From: Abyssalbus ytuae
GTDB taxonomy: Bacteria; Bacteroidota; Bacteroidia; Flavobacteriales; Flavobacteriaceae
DNA length: 64,000 nucleotides
Assembly: GCF_022807975.1 (NCBI RefSeq)
Contig: NZ_CP094358.1
Coordinates: 1,860,001-1,924,000, forward strand
Reading direction: 5' to 3'
Each line of letters begins with the position of its first letter. Position 1 is the stretch's first letter. Positions 43,721 through 51,944 of the stretch are shown one piece after another. Made by a program: the position numbers and the translations under genes. The notes under the pieces are model-generated. The model saw only the letters and a program-made list of their open reading frames with translations, was not told the DNA's origin and made no database searches.

Positions 43721-45313
43721 ATGTTTAAAAATTTAAAAAATGACATGCCAGCGAGTATTGTCGTATTTTTTGTTGCATTGCCTCTGTGTCTGGGTATTGC
43801 CTTGGCCAGTGGTGCTCCATTATTTTCGGGACTTATTGCCGGAATTATAGGAGGTATTGTGGTGGGTGCCCTTAGTGGTTCTCATATTGGGGTGAGTGGC
43901 CCCGCAGCCGGTTTGGCGGCAATAGTATTGGTAGCCATCGGAGACCTGGGCGGATATGAAAATTTTCTGGTTGCCGTTGTATTAGGTGGTGTTATCCAAT
44001 TACTTTTTGGTATTTTAAAAGCAGGGGTCATAGGGTATTATTTCCCTTCTTCTGTAATTAAAGGGATGCTAACCGGTATAGGGATTATTATCATTTTAAA
44101 ACAAATCCCACATTTCTTTGGGTATGATTCTGATCCCGAAGGAGACTTTGCCTTTTTCCAGATTGACGGGCAAAATACATTTTCCGAAATCCTAAATTCA
44201 ATCAATTACATTACTCCCGGTTCCGCAATTATTGCAATAATAGGCTTGGCTATATTAATATTTTGGGAAAAAGTACTTTCCAAAAAAGCCAAAATATTCC
44301 AATTAATTCAGGGACCTTTGGTGGCAGTAGTTATTGGTATTCTTTTTTATGTCTTTACTAAAGGAACTTCTTTTTTAGGTATACCCGGGGAAAATTTGGT
44401 GAGTGTTCCCATTCCGGAAAATATAGATTCTTTTTTCGGCCAATTCAGTTTTCCGAATTTTGGTGTTATTACGAATTCTGATATATGGATTACAGCATTT
44501 ACCATTGCTTTGGTAGCCAGCCTGGAAACTTTGCTTTGCGTTGAGGCAACAGACAAACTCGATCCTGAAAAAAGAGTTACTCCTACAAACAGGGAACTAT
44601 TGGCACAAGGTACCGGAAATATATTTTCAGGACTTATTGGGGGTTTACCTATTACACAGGTAATTGTGCGTAGTTCAGCCAATATTCAATCTGGAGGTAA
44701 AACCAAGCTATCAGCAATAATTCATGGCTTTTTGTTGCTTATTTCAGTAATACTCATACCAAGACTGCTCAACATGATTCCGTTATCAGTGTTGGCAGCA
44801 ATTTTATTCATGGTAGGATACAAACTTGCTAAACCTGCACTTTTTAAAAAAATGTACAAGTTAGGCTGGAAACAATTTGTTCCGTTTGCAGTTACAGTAG
44901 CCGGGATTGTTTTTACCGACCTGCTAACAGGTATTGGTTTAGGTCTTGGGGTAGGAGTTGTCGTTATTCTTTTAAAAAGTTATCAAAATTCTCATTTCCT
45001 TCATATTGAAGATAAGAGCAATGGTAAACATAAAATTAAAATGACATTGGCAGAAGAAGTTACTTTTTTTAATAAAGGTGCTATTTTAAAAGAGCTAGAC
45101 AGCCTGCCAAGAGACACCTATCTGGAATTAGATCTTATGAAAACCAGGTATTTGGATTATGATATTATAGAAATTCTGGAGGATTTTTCCCATATAGCAA
45201 AAGAACGAAATATAGATATCAAACTGGTATCTAAACGTGGTGTGGAAGAAAATCCGACGAGCTTTATTAAATTCTTCAGAACACGACCAAAATCAAGCAT
45301 TAGTTTAAGTTAA
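43721..45313 (+). CDS. SulP-family anion (bicarbonate-type) transporter
   Basis: A 530-residue protein with 10-12 TM helices over the first 430 residues, starting with DMPASIVVFFVALPLCLGIALASG, and the family segment GSHIGVSGPAAGLAAIVLVA. The C-terminal 110 residues form a STAS-like domain (KMTLAEEVTFFNKGAILKEL, then YLDYDIIEILEDF). SulP proteins exchange or import anions; those next to a carbonic anhydrase are typically sodium-dependent bicarbonate transporters. It precedes a Usp gene by 10 bases and a second SulP gene. Bicarbonate as substrate is an inference from context. Confidence 0.9.
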   Translation: MFKNLKNDMPASIVVFFVALPLCLGIALASGAPLFSGLIAGIIGGIVVGALSGSHIGVSGPAAGLAAIVLVAIGDLGGYENFLVAVVLGGVIQLLFGILKAGVIGYYFPSSVIKGMLTGIGIIIILKQIPHFFGYDSDPEGDFAFFQIDGQNTFSEILNSINYITPGSAIIAIIGLAILIFWEKVLSKKAKIFQLIQGPLVAVVIGILFYVFTKGTSFLGIPGENLVSVPIPENIDSFFGQFSFPNFGVITNSDIWITAFTIALVASLETLLCVEATDKLDPEKRVTPTNRELLAQGTGNIFSGLIGGLPITQVIVRSSANIQSGGKTKLSAIIHGFLLLISVILIPRLLNMIPLSVLAAILFMVGYKLAKPALFKKMYKLGWKQFVPFAVTVAGIVFTDLLTGIGLGLGVGVVVILLKSYQNSHFLHIEDKSNGKHKIKMTLAEEVTFFNKGAILKELDSLPRDTYLELDLMKTRYLDYDIIEILEDFSHIAKERNIDIKLVSKRGVEENPTSFIKFFRTRPKSSISLS

Positions 45314-45323
45314 AAAGAATATC

Positions 45324-46139
45324 ATGGAAAACAGAAAATTCAAAATACTATTGCTTTCAGATTTAAAAGACACCTCCGGTAATATTTTAAAAAATACAGC
45401 TGCTTTGGCCAAAATGATTAATGGAGAAATTGATTTCTTCCATATCAAAAACCCTTCTGAAGTGGTTGATAAGGAAAATCAACTATCGGCAGTAAGAACT
45501 ATTAACGCCACTTATTTAGATTCTAAAAAACATATAAACGCCCTAGTTAAACCTATTGCAAAATCTTATGGGGTGAAAATAGAAACTAATTTTACAATTG
45601 GCTATGTTAAGGACGAAATAAATAAATATATACATTTTTTTAAACCGGATATAATTGTGCTTGGTAAAAGAAAGAATGTTCCTTTAAAACTTATGGGAGA
45701 TAGTATAACGCAATTTGTACTGTCTTCCTTTAATGGAGTTGTGGTTATTGCGTCTCACAATCAGGTTTTGGAATCCGATCAGGAATTATCACTAGGTATG
45801 ATGAATGCGACAAAAAAAACCTTAAAAATGCAACTGATTGAAAAGTTATTAATGCAAACAAATAAACCTTTAAAGTCTTTTAAGGTTCTTAAAGGAGACA
45901 ATCCTTCTAATGCAGAAGATATTATTAACGATAAAAAAGTAGTAGAATTTGTTTTTGACTACAAAGACGATGTTATTAATACCGTCTCAAAGTACCTTTT
46001 GAAAAACAAAATAGATGTGTTATTTGTCAATAATGATTTAACAAAAAAGGACAAAAAATCCGGTTTTAACATTAAAGATGTTATTGGTAAATTAAGTGTT
46101 CCGTTAATGTATGCAGGAAGTTCCAATTACAGCTCATAA
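45324..46139 (+). CDS. Universal stress protein, two-domain
   Basis: A 271-residue cytoplasmic protein with two tandem Usp folds of about 135 residues. The first has KILLLSDLKDTSGNILKNTA, FFKPDIIVLGKRKNVPLK and a SITQFVLS-type end; the second is more degenerate. The nucleotide-loop motif GxxGxxxxG is not clear in either domain. It lies between two SulP transporter genes, 10 bases after the first, an arrangement compatible with regulation of transport. The partner is unknown. Confidence 0.8.
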   Translation: MENRKFKILLLSDLKDTSGNILKNTAALAKMINGEIDFFHIKNPSEVVDKENQLSAVRTINATYLDSKKHINALVKPIAKSYGVKIETNFTIGYVKDEINKYIHFFKPDIIVLGKRKNVPLKLMGDSITQFVLSSFNGVVVIASHNQVLESDQELSLGMMNATKKTLKMQLIEKLLMQTNKPLKSFKVLKGDNPSNAEDIINDKKVVEFVFDYKDDVINTVSKYLLKNKIDVLFVNNDLTKKDKKSGFNIKDVIGKLSVPLMYAGSSNYSS

Positions 46140-46298
46140 CAATAAACATCTGTTATGGTGCACACAAAAGTAAATAACACCTGAAGAACCTCAATATAGA
46201 AAGAATGGTCAGCAAAGGTTTCAAAGAAAAATTAAAAGTTGATAAGAACCTGCTAAAGCATGTTCGGAAAAACTTTAATATATTAAACCTAATTAAAT

Positions 46299-48134
46299 AT
46301 GAAAAATTTGTTTTCTAATTTCAAAGGAGATGCTTTTGGTGGAATTACCGCAGGCATTGTTGCTTTACCTTTAGCTCTTGCTTTTGGAGTAAGTTCCGGA
46401 CTAGGCCCGAGTGCCGGTTTATACGGAGCTATATTTATTTGCTTTTTTGCTGCACTTTTTGGGGGCACTGCCACACAAATTTCCGGGCCAACCGCCCCTA
46501 TGACTGCCGTTAGTATGGTAATTATTGCGGGCATAATTAATGTTTTTGACGGAAATATTACCAAAGCATTGCCTGCCATTTTAATGGTGTTTTTAATGGC
46601 TGGTTTAATGCAAATAGGTCTGGGTCTGGCAGGTTTGGGAAAATACATAAAGTACATTCCTTATCCTGTTGTATCGGGGTTTATGACAGCCATTGGAGTT
46701 ATTATTCTTATAACACAAATTTTACCTTTGGTGGGATATTACCCTAAAGAAGACATAGAATTTGTAAATATGTATAAACCCCAGGCCGAAGAGGTACTTT
46801 TAGACAAAATACTGAAGGAAGAAGCCGGTGAGGGACTGCTGGTGTTAGAAGATTTTAAAGAAACCATAAAAAGAGCCGAAAACATTACAGATGATGAAAT
46901 TCTTACTGAAGCAAAAAATTTAGCCTCTAAAGCAGCTTCAGGAGTGATGGGAACGGTCAAAACCTTTGCTCGTGCTATGGCCAATATAAATTTACTCGAA
47001 TTAATTTTGGCACTTTTAACCATTGGGATAATATACGGCTTTAAAAAAATAACCAAAGCAGTACCCAGTACATTGGTAGCCTTAATCGTAGTATCGGCAG
47101 GAGCTTATATTTTAGATTTAAATTACAGGCCTATTGAAGAAATTCCCGGTGATTTTCCCATGCCCCATTTAGAAATGTTTACCGGCTTTCAGTTAGGAAT
47201 GGTAAGTCCGTATATATTTACGGCTCTTTCCCTGGCTTTTTTAGGATCAATAGATTCATTGTTAACCTCTATTGTTGCCGATAATATGACTAAAACAAGG
47301 CATAATTCCAACAAAGAGTTAATTGGCCAGGGTATAGGAAACAGTATTGCTGCCATTTTCGGAGGTATTCCGGGAGCCGGAGCAACAATAAGAACTGTGG
47401 TCAATATCAACTCAGGAGGTAAAACCAAACTTTCAGGAATGATAGCAGCCGTACTATTATTAATCATATTGCTGGCTTTAGGCCCAATAGCTTCTAAAAT
47501 CCCTGCTGCCGTACTTGCAGGCATATTAGTAACCGTGGGTATTGGTGTAATGGACTATAAAGGGTTACGGGCTATTCGAAAAATCCCTAAACAGGAAGTA
47601 ATTATAATGCTGGTAGTACTTATACTGTCAGTTTTCTGGAATTTAGTATATGCTGTGGGTATTGGGCTGGTACTTGCTGCACTTGTATTTATGAAGAAGA
47701 TGGGAGATGTTACTGCCCGCGAATCGGATGTAAAACCTCTCACACAGGAAAAAGCATGGGCCGATGAAGCAATTTTTCCAAAAGAACTTAAAGAAGAAGT
47801 ATTTATAAAACATATTAAAGGCCCTCTCTTTTTTGGTTCTACAACCGAGTTTCTTCAGCTTTCCAAGCAAATACCGGCAACGGCCTCCCATGTCATTATC
47901 AGGATGGACCGGGTGCCTTATATAGACCAATCAGGATTATATGCACTCGAAGAAGTGATGTTGGATTTAAATAATAAAGGCATTACAGTTTTAATGGTAG
48001 ATATCAAGTCTCAGCCAAAATATCTGATGGATAGTATAGATATTATACCCGACCTTATATCAGAAGATCATATTTTTAGTTCCTTTAAAGAATGTACAAC
48101 GTGGATTAAAAACAATGTAGAAGATAAATATTAA
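46299..48134 (+). CDS. SulP-family anion transporter with STAS domain
   Basis: A 611-residue transporter. It has a typical SulP core (GGITAGIVALPLALAFGVSSG, then GLYGAIFICFFAALFGGTATQISGP; TM helices across about 1-465) and a C-terminal STAS domain (about 500-600; VIIRMDRVPYIDQSGLYALEEV). A 90-residue insert (about 150-240) lies between TM helices, longer than in the first SulP gene's product. It is followed after 22 bases by the carbonic anhydrase gene, with which it may work in bicarbonate/CO2 uptake. A 160-base gap to the upstream Usp gene leaves room for its own promoter. Confidence 0.92.
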   Translation: MKNLFSNFKGDAFGGITAGIVALPLALAFGVSSGLGPSAGLYGAIFICFFAALFGGTATQISGPTAPMTAVSMVIIAGIINVFDGNITKALPAILMVFLMAGLMQIGLGLAGLGKYIKYIPYPVVSGFMTAIGVIILITQILPLVGYYPKEDIEFVNMYKPQAEEVLLDKILKEEAGEGLLVLEDFKETIKRAENITDDEILTEAKNLASKAASGVMGTVKTFARAMANINLLELILALLTIGIIYGFKKITKAVPSTLVALIVVSAGAYILDLNYRPIEEIPGDFPMPHLEMFTGFQLGMVSPYIFTALSLAFLGSIDSLLTSIVADNMTKTRHNSNKELIGQGIGNSIAAIFGGIPGAGATIRTVVNINSGGKTKLSGMIAAVLLLIILLALGPIASKIPAAVLAGILVTVGIGVMDYKGLRAIRKIPKQEVIIMLVVLILSVFWNLVYAVGIGLVLAALVFMKKMGDVTARESDVKPLTQEKAWADEAIFPKELKEEVFIKHIKGPLFFGSTTEFLQLSKQIPATASHVIIRMDRVPYIDQSGLYALEEVMLDLNNKGITVLMVDIKSQPKYLMDSIDIIPDLISEDHIFSSFKECTTWIKNNVEDKY

Positions 48135-48155
48135 TTTAAAAAAATATAATTTATT

Positions 48156-48782
48156 ATGAATTTAGAGAATGTATTTAACAACAACGAAAAGTGGATAAAA
48201 GAAAAATTAGAAGTCGATTCTAATTATTTTGAAGAGCTTGGTAAAGGGCAAAGTCCTGAGCTGCTTTATATAGGTTGTTCAGACAGCCGTGTAACTGCCG
48301 AAGAGCTTATGGGGTTAGGTCCCGGCGATGTATTTGTACACCGTAACATTGCCAATATGGTTATCAGTATAGACCTTAATGTTATGTCGGTAATAAATTA
48401 TGCGGTAGACCATTTAAAAGTGAAGCATGTAGTTGTTTGCGGGCATTATGCCTGCGGAGGTGTAAAAGCTGCCATGCAATCGGCCGATCTGGGAATATTA
48501 AACCCCTGGCTAAGAAACATTCGCGATGTATACCGCCTTCATAAAAAAGAATTAAGCAATATTGAAGATGAAGAAAAAAGATACGACAGGCTGGTAGAAT
48601 TAAATGTACAGGAACAATGCGTTAATTTAATTAAAACAGCAACTGTTCAAAAAGCCTTTAGAGACCGCGGATTAAAAGTTCACGGATGGGTATTTGATGT
48701 ACATACCGGAAAATTAATAGATTTAAAAATTGATTTTGAAGGTATATTAAAAAACATTATGGAAATTTACCACCTCGATTAA
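48156..48782 (+). CDS. can: Beta-class carbonic anhydrase
   Basis: A 208-residue zinc enzyme that interconverts CO2 and bicarbonate. The zinc ligands Cys41, Asp43 and Arg45 are visible in CSDSR, and His97 and Cys100 in HYACGG. VFVHRNIANMV and HLKVKHVVVCGHYAC match the family. It directly follows the second SulP gene (22 bases) and ends before a perfect bidirectional terminator. Together they form a plausible inorganic-carbon supply module, for carboxylation reactions or pH balance, in a heterotroph. Confidence 0.95.
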   Translation: MNLENVFNNNEKWIKEKLEVDSNYFEELGKGQSPELLYIGCSDSRVTAEELMGLGPGDVFVHRNIANMVISIDLNVMSVINYAVDHLKVKHVVVCGHYACGGVKAAMQSADLGILNPWLRNIRDVYRLHKKELSNIEDEEKRYDRLVELNVQEQCVNLIKTATVQKAFRDRGLKVHGWVFDVHTGKLIDLKIDFEGILKNIMEIYHLD

Positions 48783-48800
48783 AATTCATACGATACCTTT

Positions 48801-48836
48801 AAACCTCGCAGGTTTTAAAACCTGCGAGGTTTTTAT
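48801..48836. terminator. Strong bidirectional terminator
   Basis: AAACCTCGCAGGTTTT (48801-48816) is followed immediately by AAAACCTGCGAGGTTT (48817-48832), a perfect 16-bp inverted repeat without a separate loop, then more T. It separates the carbonic anhydrase gene and the convergent hypothetical gene. Confidence 0.85.
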
Positions 48837-48848
48837 TTATTGTCGGAA

Positions 48849-49349
48849 TCATATTAAATTAACCACTACCTGAAAACCAATACTGTAAATATGCGTTTTG
48901 CTTCCTTCCAAAGTTTTTAATGCGGGTATAAACTCACTGTATAAACCTATGGCATGCCTTTCGTCTAAATTATAAAGTACATCTCCTGTTAATATTCCTG
49001 TTATAGCGTTGTTTTTTATAGACGGCTCATCGGAAAACTCTCCGTTTCTTAAATGAGCAGCCCCGGCACTAAGTAAAAAGTCAAAGTCCGTTCTCTCTTC
49101 AAATTGCCATACAAATTGCACAGCAGTTTTAAAGTAAGTTAACTTCTCCGTCATAGACTGCGAAAAGTTTACCTGTAACCCATAATGATAACTTATCATC
49201 CGTCGGATAGTGAAATTTAATTCAGTAAACTGAAAATCGTTTATATCTTTAGAACTATTTAATGACCCCCTAAAATGCGGATGCCACGACTGGGAATATA
49301 AACTACAACTAAGGAGGCAACAAATAGCTATTAACAGGAATGTTTTCAT
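48849..49349 (-). CDS. Exported protein, probable outer-membrane beta barrel
   Basis: A 166-residue protein with a signal peptide (FLLIAICCLLSCSLYSQ). The mature part is rich in aromatic residues alternating with polar ones (LNFTIRRMISYHYGLQVNFSQ, then VQFVWQFEERTDFDFLLSAGA and YSIGFQVVVNLI), as in small 6-8-strand outer-membrane proteins. The C-terminus ends in VNLI rather than the usual aromatic Phe. I do not recognise a family. An LSC in the signal region could also allow lipidation at Cys15. It stands alone between the terminator and the gene-poor island. Confidence 0.6.
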   Translation of the reverse strand: MKTFLLIAICCLLSCSLYSQSWHPHFRGSLNSSKDINDFQFTELNFTIRRMISYHYGLQVNFSQSMTEKLTYFKTAVQFVWQFEERTDFDFLLSAGAAHLRNGEFSDEPSIKNNAITGILTGDVLYNLDERHAIGLYSEFIPALKTLEGSKTHIYSIGFQVVVNLI

Positions 49350-49855
49350 TTATCTTTTTTTATTTAAGCCCCTGCAAAATTTCTGTAATTGAAATAATAC
49401 AAACTATCAGGGTTATTTCATTTTTCAAAAAATATTTAAAATAATCAGCAGCATTTTTAGAGGTAGGTCTTCACCATTCAAAAACTGAACAAAGAAATTT
49501 GCAGTAAGAATACCCTATGCATCATCTCCGCCTCTTAAATTAAAAAGCCTCTCATCACGTTAACATTTTTCAAACTCATTTTGGCTTTCTGTATCAGGAA
49601 GTTCAAAGAATTGCTATCAAATCTGGTGTGATAGCCATTAAAAAGGGGCTGGATGTCAATTTTCCGGTTTCAACAGGTGGTCTTCCACATGCTCTCACTT
49701 CAAATTTTGTGCAGAGCAAAATCTCTTATCTTTTCTCAAACAACCCCCATCTTTTCCATGTCAATAAAATCAGCGAAAGGGTTAATGATTGATTCATAAC
49801 TGTAATTAAGAAAAGTTTTTATTTGAAACCTGTATTTTTCTTGATATGATAAATT
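49350..49855. other. Gene-poor segment, probable decayed DNA
   Basis: No intact gene is visible. On the minus strand the frame around 49820-49540 reads like protein interrupted by several stops (for example NPFADFIDMEKMGVV, then a stop, then KIRDFALHKI, then later IDIQPLFNGYHTRFDSNS). This may be a second decayed gene next to the one at 49856-50266. The plus-strand 68-codon frame ending at the TGA near 49791 has no start codon. I could not assign a family. Confidence 0.4.
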
Positions 49856-50266
49856 CTAAAAACCGATAGATTGATTTGTCTGTGCACCGGATAAACCAGC
49901 ACTAAACCCAATACCTGTTTGAATTGTGGTTTTAAACAAATGTCTCACGGCATTTTTTTCATTTCATAATACATTGCCAGCAGGGCCGGATTATTGATGG
50001 GAAATCGTAAATTATCAACATTTTGAAATGGTAGATGCACTATGTTTTATGTCATAGTTTTCACAACTTAAATCCCAATTATCAGGCTGTCTTACAACAT
50101 CAATTTCCATTCTACTTATTTTTCCCACAACTCAAAGATACAATTAATTCAGTTCCGTTGAATGTTTGCTTTTACAGTATTTTTCCCCTATTAGCTGCAA
50201 GTTCCCTTGTTTTATCCTCTTTTTTGCAGCAAGACACCAATACATAAAATAAACTGTAATATGACG
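49856..50266 (-). pseudogene. Decayed lipoprotein gene with three frameshifts
   Basis: Read on the minus strand, four consecutive protein-like segments lie in different frames. First comes a lipoprotein signal with YVLVSCCKKEDKTRELAANR and, after an in-frame TAA at 50172-50174, TFNGTELIVSLSCGKNK. Then come SRMEIDVVRQPDNWDLSCEN, then VHLPFQNVDNLRFPINNPAL, and finally HLFKTTIQTGIGFSAGLSG up to a TAG at 49856-49858. The last frame change falls at a run of A (ATGAAAAAAATG near 49950), and the first near GGGAAAAATAAG. The combined product would be about 130 residues. The Cys pair after LVS would be the lipidation site. Possible errors in homopolymer runs in the assembly cannot be excluded, but the in-frame stop argues for decay. 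The family is unknown. Confidence 0.6.
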
Positions 50267-50370
50267 GATTTAACTAAAAATTCTACTTTTTACTTTAAAA
50301 AACACAGAATATATTCTCAAAAAAATCAGTACATCATTAACAAGATTTTAAAAAATAAGCAGCTAAAAAA

Positions 50371-50657
50371 ATTTCGTAGTTATCTATTTAACAGAATATA
50401 GTTAGAAATTTAACACTTTATGCTTATTATTCTTATAAAATATAGCTACGAAACAACTATTTCGTAACTAAAAAACAGCAAAAACATAAGTATAAAAGTA
50501 AAAACCCCTGCCTAAGGCTTAATAAAAACATAGTTACAAAACAAAAAACTTCTAGTTATAAAAATAAAATTCCCTAACTAGGAAATAAACATTTTGTAGT
50601 TACAAAAAATATTTTTGTAAGCACGAAAAAAAATTTCGTAAGCACAAAATTGAAAAA
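50371..50657. repeat. Cluster of short imperfect palindromes (TTTYGTAnnTACRAAA-like)
   Basis: At least seven related words lie in about 290 AT-rich bases: ATTTCGTAGTTAT (50371-50383), TAGCTACGAAA (50442-50452), TTTCGTAACTA (50460-50470), ATAGTTACAAAAC (50530-50542), TTTTGTAGTTACAAAA (50592-50607, a perfect 7-bp-arm palindrome), TTTTTGTAAGCACGAAAA (50612-50629) and TTTCGTAAGCACAAAA (50634-50649). The common core is TTT(C/T)GTA followed by its complement TAC(A/G)AAA. No gene start lies within it. It looks like a multi-site binding array or degenerated repeat units. Confidence 0.65.
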
Positions 50658-50726
50658 TATACAGGTAAAAACTTTACGGAAAGTAAGGGAAAACCTTAAT
50701 AAATTACGGGATGGCTTTTTGAAATT

Positions 50727-51167
50727 TTAGGATGGAAATATTGAAAAGGATGAAGTGGAAATTAAAACTCCGGGGTAATTGAAAAAGGCAGAAGCTTTAA
50801 GGGAGGTAAGGAGGGTAAACCTGCTGTTACCTTTACTGCCGTATGCAGCTACTGCTTTTTGATTATTAACAGGAGGGTTTGTTATTTCCTGTGGAATAGT
50901 ATGGCTGTAACGGCCGTAACCCATGCCTGTTGAAAAGGATTCAACAACAAAGGTACTTACGGAAAAAGTCCTGTCAATAAACATCTTTTTATAGATGAAG
51001 TTGTAATGAATTGCCCTGTGAAAGCTAACAGTAATAAGTTTGTTTATGAATAAGGGAATAAAGAAGTATAAGAGGTATGAAAGATAATTCACTAGAAACC
51101 TGCCGGCATTATAGCCGGCAGTCCCAGAAGCGTTTAGCTTATCAACAAGAGGGTATTCTTTGTTCAT
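50727..51167 (-). CDS. Doubtful ORF, 146 residues
   Basis: An ATG-started frame of 146 codons in the gene-poor island. Residues about 28-48 are hydrophobic (YLSYLLYFFIPLFINKLITV) and a Tyr-rich segment is seen, but there is no signal peptide, no family resemblance and no TAnnTTTG box. The hairpin CTGCCGGC/GCCGGCAG at 51100-51121 falls inside it. It may be a fragment of old DNA or chance. Confidence 0.25.
   Translation of the reverse strand: MNKEYPLVDKLNASGTAGYNAGRFLVNYLSYLLYFFIPLFINKLITVSFHRAIHYNFIYKKMFIDRTFSVSTFVVESFSTGMGYGRYSHTIPQEITNPPVNNQKAVAAYGSKGNSRFTLLTSLKASAFFNYPGVLISTSSFSIFPS
51100..51121. repeat. GC-rich hairpin
   Basis: CTGCCGGC (51100-51107) and GCCGGCAG (51114-51121) form an 8-bp stem with the loop ATTATA, unusually GC-rich for this AT-rich island. 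Confidence 0.6.
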
Positions 51168-51377
51168 ACTGGGGAGTAAGATACTTTTTAATTAAAAAAG
51201 GCCAAAGGAATGGGGGTACACAAAAGGTTACGGAATAGACGATTTACAGTTTTTGAGTTGCGATTTGAAAGATGGATGACAGATGTTAGGTTAATTTATG
51301 TATTTGTCGATTTGTTGATTTAACACTTCAATATAATGCAGAATTTTTGTGCTTCTAACTTTTAACTTCGTACTTCA
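51168..51377. other. Intergenic segment with dispersed-repeat-like words
   Basis: No gene. Read on the minus strand, 51232-51211 gives GTAACCTTTTGTGTACCCCC, very similar to the flank repeat of the LRR genes (GTAACTTTTTGTACCCC). Words such as GATTTACAGTTTTTGAG and GCGATTTG at 51241-51270 resemble the repeat in the MoxR-DUF58 gap. Confidence 0.5.
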
Positions 51378-51878
51378 TTACACTTCTTCCTCCTGCCCTT
51401 CTTTTAGAACCAATTTAAAAACAAAAGCTCCTATACTTTTTACCGGGTGGTATAGTGCGGAATTTTCTATAGTTTCTTTTTTTATAAACTCTACCGTATT
51501 ATTGGTTTTATCAAAAAAAACTAAAACCGCCCCCAAAATAACCGCAAATTTTAATCCTCCAAAAACTGCTCCTAAAATTTTATTTAATATCCCCAAAGAA
51601 GCAAAATCTGCAATTTTGGTTAATAGTTTTCCAGCCAGCGAAACCGTTATTATTATAACTACAAAGGTAATGGCAAATGCGGCCAGGTTAATATATTTCT
51701 CCTCCCAGTTTACCCGGGATGAAAGATAATCGCCTACAAAATATGAAAAATGAATAGCACCATATACACCTACAATTAACGCTACCAGTGAAGCTACCTC
51801 AACAAAAAGCCCTTTCATAAGGCCCCGCACTGCACCATAAAGTATTAATCCACCCAGAATTATATCAATAAAACCCAT
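51378..51878 (-). CDS. CvpA family membrane protein
   Basis: A 166-residue inner-membrane protein with four TM helices, beginning MGFIDIILGGLILYGAVRG and containing the family pattern GLMKGLFVEVASLVALIVGVYGA, then FVVIIITVSLAGKLLTKI and a C-terminal LGAVFGGLKFAVILGAVLVFF. CvpA proteins are linked to colicin V export and envelope homeostasis; their biochemical role is not settled. It is monocistronic here and divergent from the hypothetical gene at 51945. Confidence 0.9.
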   Translation of the reverse strand: MGFIDIILGGLILYGAVRGLMKGLFVEVASLVALIVGVYGAIHFSYFVGDYLSSRVNWEEKYINLAAFAITFVVIIITVSLAGKLLTKIADFASLGILNKILGAVFGGLKFAVILGAVLVFFDKTNNTVEFIKKETIENSALYHPVKSIGAFVFKLVLKEGQEEEV

Positions 51879-51918
51879 TTATCAATTCATTTTAACAAAT
51901 ATAATTATTTGATCTTTC

Positions 51919-51926
51919 TATTTTTG
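51919..51926 (+). promoter_or_regulatory. Putative -7 box for the 118-residue gene
   Basis: TATTTTTG matches TAnnTTTG and ends 18 bases before the ATG at 51945, in the 66-base gap to the divergent cvpA gene. Confidence 0.5.
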
Positions 51927-51944
51927 TGTCCTTATTAATATTCT

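Noticed and set aside
46205-46318. A 38-codon ATG frame overlapping the start of the second SulP gene
   Set aside because: It could be a leader peptide but has no promoter box or family resemblance; evidence is too weak.
49590-49791. A plus-strand 68-codon frame (GVIAIKKGLDVNFPVSTGGL)
   Set aside because: It has no proper start codon and no recognisable family. A frame of this length is not rare by chance in this DNA, and a transposase remnant could not be confirmed.
50035-50401. Two plus-strand frames over the decayed lipoprotein gene
   Set aside because: Their products look like chance translations, while the opposite strand contains the coherent protein-like segments.
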